The notes under the pieces were generated by a model that saw only the letters and a program-made list of their open reading frames with translations, had not been told where the DNA came from and did not search any database. The position numbers and the translations under genes are program-made. Source: Eukaryota sp. TZLM1-RC (taxonomy: Eukaryota > Metamonada: BaSk clade). Taken from it: 64,000 nucleotides of DNA. Below are positions 50,225-63,650 of the stretch, one piece after another (within the stretch, counting starts at the first letter, position 1; each line of letters starts with the position of its first letter). The DNA is taken from contig JAUPSS010000003.1 in assembly GCA_040285825.1 (NCBI GenBank), positions 682,001-746,000 of the forward strand, given 5' to 3'.

Positions 50225-52000
50225 CTATTCCTGGAACAGACACATTTTAAAACTCAATCAAAAACCTTCACTAATACTTGTACCTATTCAAACCCCATCA
50301 ATTGAGGAGTTTTTGCTATTCACTTGAATAACAACTCGCTTGTTATAAAACTCCGTAATGTTATTCAAAATAGTGTTGATTTAACGAGAAAGAGCTTTCA
50401 ATAACGAAAATACAATTGCTTATCGTATTGGCCTTGAACTTTATCCATCGAAATGCGAAGTTCTTGGTAGAAAAAATGATTTTATCTCTTTTGATGCAGT
50501 AGAATTGCCATTTGTGAACATTGACAATGATTGTATTGAATTGTTGGGAACATTAAAAGGTAATGAGGAAAGTATTACTCAGTCGCTGAAACAAAAGGTT
50601 GAAAAAGCTTCTGCTGAACTCGAACAAATTCAAACTTTACCTTTGAAGAAACATATCAAATTTCAGGTTGATAGACTATGTTTTGGTTCAAAAATTAACC
50701 ACTTAATTCGTTCCATTCCTCCAAAATTGACAACTCATTATGTTAAACAATATTTGACCAAACGAACACAGTTTTTAAGGTCAGTACTAAACATCAATAA
50801 TATTGATGATATTCCCTTTCATGCTTTTAGATCGCATAATTACGTTGCTATTGGCGTAACACGTTCATCTATTTTATCGAATGCTGCGTTTTTAGGCGGA
50901 ATTAACTGTTTATATGAACATGCCTTAAGGTTTCCTCATCAATGGATCTATTTTGCTTATAACTCTTCTTCAGTTGCAATGAAATTTGTACGTACTTTTT
51001 TAGAAAATTGTTCTAATGATTTCTGGAAATCTTTAATTTCCTCAACAGTGGACTTTTCCTCAATTGAAATTAAAGATTTACCAAATTTTTTAAGAACTGT
51101 TCCGAAACTACAGAAGAAGATTATTAATTATTTAGAAGCTGAATCACTGAACAATCAAATTAGCTTGGCTAACAACTCCGGTGATTCCTCTTTGAAATTA
51201 TTTTTGTCTTCTTTGTGTAATTTAAATTCTTTCCACAACAGTTCATCTTGCTTGATAACTCAAGTTCCTCGCCCTTTTGGATTACTGCTTTCGGATATTC
51301 AATTTTGACAGTTATACGAATTAGACTTAATCTTCCTCCTCCTCAATGCTTATCAATTATGAAATGTAAATGTGGTGCTTATGGTTCTTTTAATCCCTTA
51401 TCTCCTGCTGCAAATTCACTCAAAAAAGATCAATTATCCACAATGCTGTTCGTGATTGTATTTACGATTTGCTAAAATGTGCTCATCACCCAATCCGTTT
51501 AGAACCACTGTTTGATGAACTAAATTTCAGTTTGAGCCAAAAACGAGGTGACATTCAATGTGCTTGTTATGATGGAACCGAACTAATAATCGATTGTAGT
51601 ACCGTATCTCCGTGGAAAAGGAGTTTTAATTCTGACATTCAACATTTACTTAAAGTTGCAGAACATTCCAAGAAATCAAGAAATGAAGTTCTTCTACAAC
51701 GTCTCAATCGAACAAGAGGTAGAAACATCAGATTTGTTCCAATTGCTATATCAATTTTTGGTACCATTGGAAGTGAAGGTCTTCATTTTTTAGATGATTT
51801 AGGGAAACTTCTGAAAGAAAGTGGTCGCACATTTGATTTTCTAATTTGGAAGAACAGAATCGTATTTTCGTTGTTTAAAGCTCTTTCTCATTATATTAAC
51901 TCCATTTTGAATAACATTACGGAGTTTTATAACAATCGAGTTGCTATACAAGTGAATAGCGAAAATCTCCCATCATTTAGTTGATGGGGTTCGTAGTAGA
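50225..52000 (+). mobile_element. Longest LINE copy: RT end, zinc finger and RLE domain
   Basis: It starts within RT: YRIGLELYPSKCEVLG (motif D) and DCIELLGTLKG (motif E), then a thumb-like helical region (LPLKKHIKFQVDRLCFGSKINHLIRSIP), the zinc finger in another frame (IRLNLPPPQCLSIMKCKCG), and the nuclease QKRGDIQCACYDGTELIIDCSTVSPW with tail FVPIAISIFGTIGSEGLHFLDDL. This copy shows that the repeated C-terminal fragments belong to a non-LTR retrotransposon. Two frameshifts (near 51300 and 51470) break it. The nuclease core is the most diverged of the set. Confidence 0.82.
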
Positions 52001-52338
52001 AAAAGTATTAGTTGAGGTTTGTTGTTGAGTTGTAAAATGTGCCTGCTCTCAGCACCAACCACATCCCCCAACTACAGGCGATCATCAGCGATCACCTCGA
52101 AGGAGTTATGCCAGTTCAAAAGGCCACGAAACACCAGATAACTCCTTTAAACTTTCAATCAATGACTTCCCACGGTTTTTTAAATGTACATTAGTCCTTG
52201 CTTTTAATCCACGTTTTGTGAAATGAATTTTACGATGTTAGGGCATCACTGATACCTATAGAACTGTAGAGCTCTTAAAGATACCCTTGACATGAAGTTT
52301 CCAACTCTGTTTTCAACTTGTTTTACAATATTCCCAAA

Positions 52339-53124
52339 ATGAAACAGCTTGTGTTTTTGCTATTGATCTCTCTCGTACTAGCAGCTGAAACTCGTCGTTG
52401 TACCAATTGTCTCAAAGTCGTTTACACACTCATGCCCAAAAATGTAAAGTCTACCAAGACAGCAGTGGAGTCTCTGGACAATGTGTGCAGTAAGTTACCT
52501 AAAAACGTCAGAGATCAATGTCGCAAATACATTTTGGACCACGAAACAGAAATTAAGAAATTAGCTAATGAAAACCTCCTTGGTGAACGATTGTGTACTG
52601 ACTTGCGTCTCTGCTCAAAGTCTAGCTTTCCTGAGCTAGTAGACACTAAGGTTTGCAATGCATGTTTGCGTACTGCAAAGAAAACTCTTCCTTCTGATCC
52701 CAAAAACTTTGAAAGATTGGAGAAGGATTTCAAGAAAACGTGTAAGAGATTACCTTCTCGATTCAAGAAATTATGTCAAGAATTCTTGGAAAATAATGCC
52801 CCTAAATTGATGGAATTGAATAAAGAAGGTCTGTTGGGGAGAGAGGTATGTGAGAAAGTACATGCCTGCTTTACTAAACCCTGCTATGGATGTGTTGAAG
52901 CCGTCAAGGCTCTTAAGAAGCATTTACCCCACAATATTAATGCAGAAGTCATTAAGAAAACAGCCAACACAGCCTGTAAGAACTTTGCTGAGCAATATGG
53001 TGTATCTCAGCAAAATTGCTTAAATTTCATTGACAAAATGGCTGATACTTATGTTCTCACTCAACATGAAAAGCACCCTGAGTACATCATTTGTACAAAG
53101 GAGTTGGGGTTGTGTAAGGAGTAG
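52339..53124 (+). CDS. Secreted protein with three saposin-B-like domains
   Basis: 261 residues with a signal peptide (MKQLVFLLLISLVLAAET). Three saposin-like units follow, each with cysteines in the C-x2-C ... C ... C ... C ... C pattern: CTNCLKVVYTLM to CTDLRLC, CNACLRTAKKTL to CEKVHAC, and CYGCVEAVKALK to CTKELGLC. Saposin-like proteins bind or perforate membranes; protist members include amoebapores and lysosomal lipid-binding proteins. Charge is high in lysine. The first in-frame ATG at 52339 is used. The 5' flank is AT-rich with no other gene. Confidence 0.88.
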   Translation: MKQLVFLLLISLVLAAETRRCTNCLKVVYTLMPKNVKSTKTAVESLDNVCSKLPKNVRDQCRKYILDHETEIKKLANENLLGERLCTDLRLCSKSSFPELVDTKVCNACLRTAKKTLPSDPKNFERLEKDFKKTCKRLPSRFKKLCQEFLENNAPKLMELNKEGLLGREVCEKVHACFTKPCYGCVEAVKALKKHLPHNINAEVIKKTANTACKNFAEQYGVSQQNCLNFIDKMADTYVLTQHEKHPEYIICTKELGLCKE

Positions 53125-53659
53125 TGTCTTTTTTGTTTCACAAATAAACATTTTCCTCAAATAAACATTTTGATATGTGAAATGTTTTCAAAAAATCCTC
53201 CAAAACCATTTTCGGACATCAAATAATAGCAGCAAAAATTCTCCATGGGGTTGCAATATAATAAACAGCTCTATATTGCCGAATGTATGTGAGTTTACAT
53301 TTCCATGTATCTCAAAGTTGGCAAAATTGTTGTGATTTCATGGACAGCCCCAATAAGTCAGAAGTAGGTTTATTGCCTTTAGTATCAACAGGAATGAAGT
53401 TTAAAACATTTTCTTGTCAAACAGCCCAAGGACCAAAAACATCAGCTCTCTGGTGTCTTTTTCACTGTAAGTTAAGAAAAATGATATGAAGATGTTCAAT
53501 GAAATGAATTTGTATTTGCATGACTGAAATGTAGTTTGTTCGAAACTTAACTGTGAAAATCATTTTTGAAGCCAGTCATCGCCATTGCTCGAATAAGTTG
53601 GAAAGCAGTAATTTTATCATATTATCTCTGTGTCAACCAGAGTAGGTCCCTGTGTACTG
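53125..53659. other. Intergenic, no gene seen
   Basis: AT-rich. A 68-codon frame at 53283-53489 has no family and is probably chance. Confidence 0.4.
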
Positions 53660-55048
53660 TCATTTGGGTAAATATAGATAATCCACATTAGTTCTAGTGA
53701 CCACTAGTAATGATTTCAACAATCTATTCAAGTAATAGTAATTTCAACAAAGGTGATTAATTATTTATGATCTTGTAAATTTCATTGTAAAAATTGCAAA
53801 AATAGTAATTCAATTATTTTGGCCTTCATGGTGGACATAAATCTTGATTTTGGAGATTTTTCAACTTGTCTTAGTCTGGGACATATCATAATTGGAAACA
53901 CAAATGTCATCAAAAGCATTTGCTGGATCTTGTTTGTCTAAAATTCTGAAACGATTTTCATTGATTATTAATGATGTTAATTAAACATCATTGATTTTTA
54001 TGATTGGAGAAGTTACTGTAAACAATAGGTCCATTCGAGAGCTAAACAACAATATTTGGAAGCGCAAGTTGACAGATGATTCTGATCTACCGAGTAAATT
54101 AATGTCATAAACAAAACCAATATTTGTTTTACAAAGTCTTGATGCAAGTGTTATTGTAAGGTTAGCAATAATCTTCAAACCATTTAAAGGAGTCAGTAGC
54201 ATGCTCATTGCAAAGTCTACAATGGAAACCATCTGTAAAAACTAGCATCTGAAGCTCTCAAATGCTCGTAATCTTTTTGCTAGTGAATCTAGTATATGGT
54301 TGTCTGATGGAGTAGAATGAAAGCAACATCATGGGATGTGACTTAAAAGTGTTACAAGCTCAAAATTTCATGTTGATCATTAATAGGAAAAATTGTTCTT
54401 TTTATTAATAAAACGTATTTTATATATAGAACCAACTGAATTTATCTAAATAAAAAAAATACAATTGATTTAGTGTGATCGGAAAGATGTATGCTTAGAA
54501 AGAAATAAAAGCAAACTGCATACATTGAATGAGTGTTATTCATGTAGATCATAGTATATACAATCTTATAACATTGATCAAGTAATTGTAGAATAGAACA
54601 ATGATCAACCATAAAAAACAATACTAAAACAAAGTATATAAAAATAATACAAAAAATCTAATTTGAATAAGAAGTATGGCTTTCTTCTACAACTTGTCCA
54701 TTAACAGTCTTTGAACTATGAGATTCATAACTTACATTAGTAGTGGTAGACCCCGAAAAATCAACATCAAAGTTTTCCCCACCGAAATTCATCTCGCCAC
54801 TGGTTGACATTTCAGGAGCATTACGATCTTGTGTTCCAAAGTTAGCTTCAACGTGAACATTTGGTACCGCATTGGCTGCGGCGGACATCATAGATCCAAG
54901 CATATTGCCTGCAGCTTGTCCAACATTCTGAGAATCGACACTAACCTGAGAGTTAGCATGAGGCAGTCCTCTTTCACCAGAGTTTACTTCAATATGAGTG
55001 TTTGAAAGGCCTCTGGTCATGTCGTTAAGCATATTACCTGCAGCGTTG
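53660..55048 (-). repeat. Intact (empty-site) copy of the arrestin-locus duplication
   Basis: The reverse complement of this stretch aligns with 22351-31255 after the two insertions there are removed. The uninterrupted target sequences are at 54640-54660 (LINE site) and 54045-54060 (LTR element site). It runs from the arrestin C-terminal coding region into the downstream intergenic DNA. Confidence 0.9.
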
Positions 55049-56127
55049 GTGACATCGGCAACTGCTTGATTAAGATTAACTTGGGCAAGGGGTAGCGGCT
55101 TATTTACTTCAGGCTGAGTCCATTCTCCTACTTGAGGAGGTGGGGGTGGAGCATAGAGAGATGTTGGTGGCTTGATAGTACAATCCAATCTAAGAACCAG
55201 ATCAGGACACATAGAGATAACTGCTTCCACAACAAGAGTGTATCTACACTTGACGTAGTGACTCTCAGTGGAAGGAGCAGTCTTTGCTGGTAAATGAATA
55301 GGAACAGGACGAGCGACACTTTGCTGGGCAGGACATCCTTCATACACATCTTTGGCAACAGTGTCGTGGAAAGTTTCAGATACACCATTAGATGAATTCA
55401 AGGTGAGGTGACGGACAAGCTTAACTTCGAATTGACGAACATCGCGAGTGGATTCATTTTTGAATTCAAGGTATACCTGGACAGGTTTTTCACCAGGAAC
55501 GAACGAGCGGTCTTCAAAATACGCCTTAGCAAAGACGTTACCCTTGGGAATACAGCAGCAGAGAAGAACACGACGTTGTCCAGATTCACATGCAGGTGAG
55601 ACATTTTCATCAAATCTCTCATAGACCAACAAATCACAGGATGCGTGGAGGTCGTGATTGAAAAAGAAACCAGGGGCAACGCAGGTGGCTTTCATTCTGT
55701 AACCAATGAAACATTCGTAAGGGTGGCCAAACTTACTGTCATGAAGATTAATTACACCAGGGAGATTTTGAGGTAGATTGTACCTGAATGGCCAGCAGTA
55801 GTTACCAGGATGAAGGCCATTATTGATCTGATAAATGACTAATTGATCATTAAAGAACTCACGAGAGCCACTGTGCTCGATGTTGATCTCACGGGAACGG
55901 CGTTCTCCATTAGGGGCGTCGTACCACTCTGTTTTAGACTCGATAAATCTACTGCTTTCCCACCCCTGAACCTGTTGTTAAGAAGAATAAAAACAACAAA
56001 CTTCGAGAACGATAGCTTGGGCATTCAAGCCGGAAGTGGTGAGGTAAATGTAGCCAGTGACAGTTTCGCCACCAACATAACTGGGTTTGTCTGTTTGGAT
56101 ATAAAAGTTAGACCCTTGCCCAAACAT
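54658..56127 (-). CDS. Arrestin-domain protein
   Basis: One 30-nt intron (55972-56001, GTTTGT...AACAG) joins exon 1 (ATG 56127; YIQTDKPSYVGGETVTGYIYL) to exon 2. The 479-residue product has the arrestin N-domain (WESSRFIESKTEWYD, HPGNYCWPFRYNLPQNLPG, YECFIGYRMKA) and C-domain (GNVFAKAYFEDRSFVPGEKPVQVYLEFKNES, VRQFEVKLVRHL, ESHYVKCRYTLVVEAVI), then a proline stretch and an Asn/Ser/Gly-rich tail of about 150 residues. Arrestin-domain (ARRDC/VPS26-like) proteins act as cargo or ubiquitin-ligase adaptors in membrane traffic. The tail is duplicated at 22.35 kb. It is head to head with the zinc-finger gene, 114 bases apart. Confidence 0.92.
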
Positions 56128-56241
56128 TTGTGTAGAGTTGTGGAAGAATTCAGCTGTGGTTTTTATTTGAAATGCATACTTTCGTCAAGCATCATTCAAA
56201 CTTATTCCAAGAACTTTCATTCTTTGTGAGAAGTCCGATCA

Positions 56242-56499
56242 ATGAATTCTTCCTTCTGTGTTGTAGCCACATTCACTCACAGATCTTGCTCTATTCCTGA
56301 TGAATCGTTGATGTGTGCATTGTGTGAACACTCTTTCCCATCTCATCACATTCTCGATTTACATATCTTTATTGTGCATGAGCATGTCCCAGTCAAATGC
56401 ATTTTCCCGTCTTGTTCGTTACCTTTCATTGATCTTAATAGTCACTTGCAGAATGATCATTTCATGCGACCTCCTTCTTGGTTTTCTTGTGATTCTTAA
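56242..56499 (+). CDS. Small C2H2 zinc-finger protein, ZNF511-like
   Basis: 85 residues with two C2H2 fingers: CALCEHSFPSHHILDLHIFIVH and CIFPSCSLPFIDLNSHLQNDH, followed by MRPPSWF. The first finger and spacing resemble ZNF511, whose fingers read C-x2-C-x3-FPS...LD-H-x4-H. The protein is shorter than animal ZNF511, with the first finger of that family missing. The first codons and promoter are duplicated at 6693-6903. Confidence 0.65.
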   Translation: MNSSFCVVATFTHRSCSIPDESLMCALCEHSFPSHHILDLHIFIVHEHVPVKCIFPSCSLPFIDLNSHLQNDHFMRPPSWFSCDS

Positions 56500-58761
<2,262 letters not shown>

Positions 58762-59330
58762 TTTATTTGAATTAATAAATGTATATTTAATTAGTATTTT
58801 AAGTAAAATGACAATGAACGTTTCCTGTGTTTGGCATAACAGAAGTCAAATCGTCATTAATGCGATTACATTTTCTATTATCTTATCATTTGGATCTGTA
58901 ACCTGAACTAAATCTAAATTCATAAATCATCGGACAATTCTCACTCATTTATTTGACACAAAACACAAATAGAACAAAAGCTCAAAAATCAAATCTTCAA
59001 ATATTTAATTCATCACTGTTTCTCACAAAATACATTCTCCAGGATGTGAAGTTTAGCAAGGGCCCAAGAGGTCTGTATGCTGGAAGAAAGAATCCTGTTC
59101 ATCAAATCGATTTGGAACATTCTTTTGTCTGGGAAATATATATCATTATACTTATTGATGGCAATTATACAATAAACAACAGTATTGTTTTGATAAAAAG
59201 AGATAAAAAGAAGTAATGATACGAAAAATAAGAAATTGGTAGTTAATTGCAGGACGAACAGAGCCAATCCATGAACAGTACTTAGATGCAGTTTTGATTC
59301 TAGTTTTCATAATCTTCATTTTTACTTCTT
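58762..59330. other. Intergenic, no supported gene
   Basis: On the minus strand a short protein-like stretch (PDKRMFQIDLMNRILSSSIQ and ALAKLHILENVF, about 59030-59140) stands out, but it has no clear start and no family. It could be a remnant or a small gene with a missed intron. Confidence 0.35.
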
Positions 59331-61931
59331 ATGCAGTCGTATTGGATAACTGTTGAAGAACACAAACACCTCATCGCTTCGGGTTCTTCCATCACAGATG
59401 ATGACTTCTCAGAGCCTTCACTAAAATTAGTCGATTGTCGAAATCCTGTACGCTCTCAACCAGTAGTTCAAATCTATCTTGAATCACACTTTGCATCCTT
59501 TTGTGTTTCTTCACCTCTAGAAGACGATTGCTTTATTGGAGGTTCCTTGCAAAATGGCTTTATCATTATCTTCAAGCTCTCCGATCTATTGCATTCGGAG
59601 GAACCCAAACCGCACTTTTACGCTCCAAGCCCCAAAACAGAGCCGATTATTGCCATTACCCCTTTCGATGGCGGTAAGCTCCTCTCTGCCGAAGACAGTA
59701 AGCTTTATGTATGGGACATCTCTCAACCATCTACTGACGACGTCTCGCCCATCGCTGAAGTCACCTTTTCCGGTCGATGCCAAGCCATGACATTCAACCT
59801 TAACCCAAAGGTCTCCCGCATTGCTGCCATTGCTTGCACTGATGACACTCCCAAGAGCACCGTTTGCGTCTTTGATCTGTCCAAGAATCAGATCATAATG
59901 AAACTTGATCTTGGATCTGCCGTACCCACCTGTCTCTGCTGGTCTCCCGAAGTCTCTACTCAACTCGCAGTTGGTGTTCATGGTGATCATCCATCTGTTC
60001 AGTTGTGGTCTATGCGCAACAGGGCCGCACCAATGGCGGTAGAATCCATTGAGTCTGTTCCTACCGCTCTTTCTTGGTTTTCCAAGGATTTCAGGTTTCT
60101 TTTAGCTGGTGATAGGGCTGGTCATGTACACTTGGTCTCCGTTACCCCAACATCACTTACCTCTTTAGGAATTGCCGAGAAGATTGAGTCCAATACAGGT
60201 TCTGCTTCAATCACTTCACTCTCTACCACTGGTCTTCTCTCTGGAGCAGCTGTCGTTAGTTCTGAAAGTAAAACTTTGGTTACTCCTTGTGTCGCTGTGA
60301 AGGGAATGGTCAAGAATCTTCCTGATTGGGTCATTAATAAACCAGAAGGGAGCTTGACTGCTGTTGACGAGTCAATGTCAGTCGTTGTGGCTGGTTCAAA
60401 TGCAAAGTTTGATCGACACTGGCTTCCTCTCAGTGGAAAAGCTGTTGAAGAATTACTAGGTCTGGTTGATCACTTTACTTCCAAGAACACTGAAGCTCTG
60501 TTAAACCTTGTTGACCAAGATTATTTTGGGTCATTTCTGTTTCAAAAGTTTGTCCACCAGTTAGATGATAAGTCTGCAATACTCACCGCACTTGGCCTTC
60601 TTCCCGAAGTCAATGCTCCTCTTCCTGTTCAAGAGGAACACTCCCCAATGACCATGGATGATGATGCTGATTTCTTTGAGAATATCTCTGTACATTCTGT
60701 TGAATCTGTTGAAGAGCCAACGTCAAAGATGGAGATTTCTCCTGAAGTCAAAGATAATTTCATCAAAATGATTGCATTGGGTGATGTAGAGGGAGCTTAC
60801 GAATTGGCCTTGACTTCAGGTTTATTGGTCCAAGCTGCGTGTCTTTGGATGGTGCTTAATCGAGTTGAACCGGAAGCTAGGTTAATTGAGAAGTTTGATG
60901 ACGTTCTTGATAATGTGTTTTTGAGCTGTTTTTTGACCCGCAATTATGAACCATTGATTGAAAAGATTGATGAAGAAAACTGGAAGTTTGTATTGGCCTT
61001 CCTTGTGAATCATTCCGTCAATGAAGACGTGAAGAATTACCTCGAGCTGTTTGTTGCAAAGGTGGTAGAACTTGAAGAGATCACTGATGGTGTCATTGAG
61101 CTTATTTTGATGTTCTCCCGTGATTTTGACAAGCTGATTGATCTTTGGAAACGTGAATACAGCTCTAGTGTTGAATTATTCACAAGAACAGCGTTGTTGT
61201 TATCATATGATCCCAATGCAAGAACCAATCAATCAGTTAATCAAGTCTTGCATCAAGTTGCCGATTTGGTAGGTAGATTTGGTTATGAGCATCAACGGAA
61301 TCAGCTTGTCGAGAGACCTGTTGTCAATCCTGTGGTTGTTCCTCAACTTCCTCGTGAAGAAAAAAAACCCACCAAGGAAGAGAGGAAGCCTGTTGCCCGA
61401 CCTCCTGTTCAACCACCTCACCCTGTTCAAGCTACTTACATTAGCGAACCTTCTCCACACGACCTCCCTCCTCACCCCAGAGTTCCCAGCCGTCCTCCTT
61501 CAATGAGACCACCATCCATGACCCCTCCTACTGCAACCCCTGCCCCCGGTGTCTCAAGAAGTCCAGAAGTCGTTGAAAACTACTCAAAGCCAACAGAAAT
61601 TATTAATAACGTTGATAAATCAAATATTTTGCCAAACTTTTCCCCTGCTGCTGACTCAATTATCCGTATAGTATCTTCGTTTTCGAACAAACCCATTCCA
61701 AAGTCAAAACTGCAGAGAGTGGATAGTGCAGCTCAGAAAGCCAGTGAATTGCTCAAGGTCTTGAATGAACGAAATGTTAGAATTGATTTTGCAGATGATT
61801 TGGGAAGATGTCTATCGTTACTTGAGCAACGTAATTTCCCAGCAGCTCAGAAATTGTTGTCCAAGTTACCTATTGAAGTAAAGGGTTCTTTGAACATTTT
61901 GTCTTCCACTTTGAAACAATTGGAAAAGTAG
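59331..61931 (+). CDS. SEC31: SEC31, outer COPII coat subunit
   Basis: 866 residues: an N-terminal WD40 propeller (for example CQAMTFNLNPKVSRIAAIACTDD, PTCLCWSPEVSTQLAVGVHGD, PSVQLWSMRNRAAPM, ALSWFSKDFRFLLAGDRAG), an alpha-solenoid (IKMIALGDVEGAYELALTSGLLVQAACLW), a proline-rich stretch (about 690-760) for SEC23 contact, and the C-terminal SRA1-like helical domain (KSKLQRVDSAAQKASELLKVLNERNVRIDFADDLGRCLSLLEQRNFPAAQKLLSKL). With SEC13 it forms the COPII cage on ER-exit vesicles. It is shorter than the roughly 1200-residue animal and yeast proteins, mainly in the proline-rich linker. ATG 59331 is the first in frame; no introns. Confidence 0.93.
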   Translation: MQSYWITVEEHKHLIASGSSITDDDFSEPSLKLVDCRNPVRSQPVVQIYLESHFASFCVSSPLEDDCFIGGSLQNGFIIIFKLSDLLHSEEPKPHFYAPSPKTEPIIAITPFDGGKLLSAEDSKLYVWDISQPSTDDVSPIAEVTFSGRCQAMTFNLNPKVSRIAAIACTDDTPKSTVCVFDLSKNQIIMKLDLGSAVPTCLCWSPEVSTQLAVGVHGDHPSVQLWSMRNRAAPMAVESIESVPTALSWFSKDFRFLLAGDRAGHVHLVSVTPTSLTSLGIAEKIESNTGSASITSLSTTGLLSGAAVVSSESKTLVTPCVAVKGMVKNLPDWVINKPEGSLTAVDESMSVVVAGSNAKFDRHWLPLSGKAVEELLGLVDHFTSKNTEALLNLVDQDYFGSFLFQKFVHQLDDKSAILTALGLLPEVNAPLPVQEEHSPMTMDDDADFFENISVHSVESVEEPTSKMEISPEVKDNFIKMIALGDVEGAYELALTSGLLVQAACLWMVLNRVEPEARLIEKFDDVLDNVFLSCFLTRNYEPLIEKIDEENWKFVLAFLVNHSVNEDVKNYLELFVAKVVELEEITDGVIELILMFSRDFDKLIDLWKREYSSSVELFTRTALLLSYDPNARTNQSVNQVLHQVADLVGRFGYEHQRNQLVERPVVNPVVVPQLPREEKKPTKEERKPVARPPVQPPHPVQATYISEPSPHDLPPHPRVPSRPPSMRPPSMTPPTATPAPGVSRSPEVVENYSKPTEIINNVDKSNILPNFSPAADSIIRIVSSFSNKPIPKSKLQRVDSAAQKASELLKVLNERNVRIDFADDLGRCLSLLEQRNFPAAQKLLSKLPIEVKGSLNILSSTLKQLEK

Positions 61932-61996
61932 CTTTTGTAAGAATAACAATTATAAATGTTTGGTGTTTATTTTTTTTAATTTCAATTAATTACAGT

Positions 61997-62915
61997 CTAT
62001 TCTAAAATATTCAAATTGACAGGGAAACCTACCTTATGGGCATTACGACGATGGATATCATCAGCCTTGTTTTTCATACTGAAGAATTGTCTTTCTGCCT
62101 CGTCCCCCAAATCACAAATGAATTCCTTACGCTCTTCATCTTCTAATTTCATCCACTCTGTGAGCAGTTCAATAAAATCATAGGGCATTCCAAGTTCTTC
62201 TTCATCGGTTTGGCTCTCCCATCTAAGGTGAGTAAAACAGAATGACACACAGATCAGCAGACGGTACAGAATTGACAATGGAATCTGGTAGGTTGAGAAA
62301 ACGGGCCACTTCATACACCTCTGATTTGTGAAGGTCGGCAATCAACTGAACATCAACCACTCCATCACCAGCTTTGCAGAAATAGCGCAGATAGCCGTCT
62401 TCGTCAAAGTTTCCTGTACCTACAACAACTGCAGGGAAACCTTCCTGAGAAAGAAGTTGGGCAATAAAGTAATTAACAGGTGTTCGTTGGTATGATCTCA
62501 ACTGCCCTTTGGCAAAGAAGCTGCTGTTGATCCCCACTGCAGTATCAACTAAATCTACTAGTTGATCGTGTATTTGTGTTTGATCAACAGTGATGCATTC
62601 AACACCAAGAAAGTCTGCAACTTCGTAAGCTCTATTTTGAATCTTGACCGTACTGTGGATAGGTTGAGCTATTGCTATGAGGCGTTTAAGAGGGCTGTGT
62701 GGAATAGACATTGCCTTTGAACAAAGAGCAAGCACTGCAGAGCTGTCAATGCCTCCTGATAGTGAAAGGACTGCCCCCGAAAGGTTATTACGAGAGAGAA
62801 AGTCGACAAACATGGAGATCTTTTGATCTACCCATTGTTCTACATTAAATGCTCGTCGTTGTCGGAGAGCAGCAAGTTTATCTTGCAGTTGCTGATGAAG
62901 AGGTACAAGAACCAT
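61997..62915 (-). CDS. NAD synthetase, stand-alone NadE type
   Basis: Two exons joined by a 28-nt intron (62223-62250, GTGTGT...CCTTAG) give 296 residues. The ATP-pyrophosphatase loop LSLSGGIDSSAVLAL, VVVGTGNFDEDGYLRYFCKAGDG and LHKSEVYEVARFL are signatures of NAD+ synthase, which amidates nicotinate adenine dinucleotide. The glutaminase (nitrilase) domain found in plant, fungal and animal NADSYN1 is absent, so ammonia is probably the nitrogen donor. Splicing gives SADLWESQTDEEELGMPY. It is convergent with SEC31, about 65 bases between stops. Confidence 0.9.
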
Positions 62916-62999
62916 TTTGAAATTTATATTTGAAATTTTTCTTTTGATTTTTTGAAATATTACATTTGAAGGGCCATCCAGAAAAATATTTGCAAAAGC

Positions 63000-63650
63000 T
63001 TAATTTTTTTGACTAGTCATGCCAAGACGTTCTTCATAATCCAAGCCCTCAAAAACTAGTGAAAGCTTCTTTACACAATACCTTAAATTAGTAAATTTTA
63101 TTGCATGAATCTCTTGAACCGTGTCTGGAAAACGTTGGCATTAAATTTCTGGTATAGCTTTATTAATTGCATAATTGAGGTCATGCAACTACTTTCTAGA
63201 TAATGGATTAAACAAAGAGTATTCTTGAGGGAAACCATAAAGAAATCAAAAACAAAATTTGATCACCACCTACAAATGCTGCTTGACAAGCAATTGAAGA
63301 TTTGCTAAATCAACATCCCCAAATTGCGAAAATGAAATCATGAGGTCGAATTAAAACAGGGCTCACTTTCGATAGACAAAAAACATCAAGATTTTGAAGT
63401 TTCTTTTGAAGTTGGTTAAGTGAATAGCAAAAATCAACAAATACACATGTCGCTGTTGACCTTAATAGAAAAGTTTTTCCTGAACAACTGTTCAAAATGC
63501 AGAGTTGGCCATTTGTTTCAATTTCTGTGGCAAAAATCGTATTTATTGAATTTGCACACTTGATTAAATTAAATCATAACTAATGGGACGACTATCATTA
63601 AACCAAGATTTCCTCTACAAAATCTTGATTTTGGCAAAAATTGAATTCAG
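63000..63650 (-). mobile_element. LINE debris
   Basis: The minus strand near 63030-63160 reads INKAIPEI-like, FPDTVQEI and LRYCVKKLSLVFEGLDYEE, matching the LINE segment before the zinc finger (compare 37185-37330). 63560-63640 repeats the sequence at 15500-15540 (ACTAATGGGAC...AACCAAGATTTCCTCTACAAAATCTTGAT). The remaining DNA to 64000 is AT-rich with no recognised gene. Confidence 0.6.

Noticed and set aside
53283-53489. 68-residue plus-strand frame as a gene
   Set aside because: Chance-like composition and no homology recognised.
59290-59336. An upstream exon of SEC31 with acceptor TATGCAG
   Set aside because: No donor at 30 nt and no conserved SEC31 N-terminal residues upstream; the ATG inside TATGCAG serves as start.
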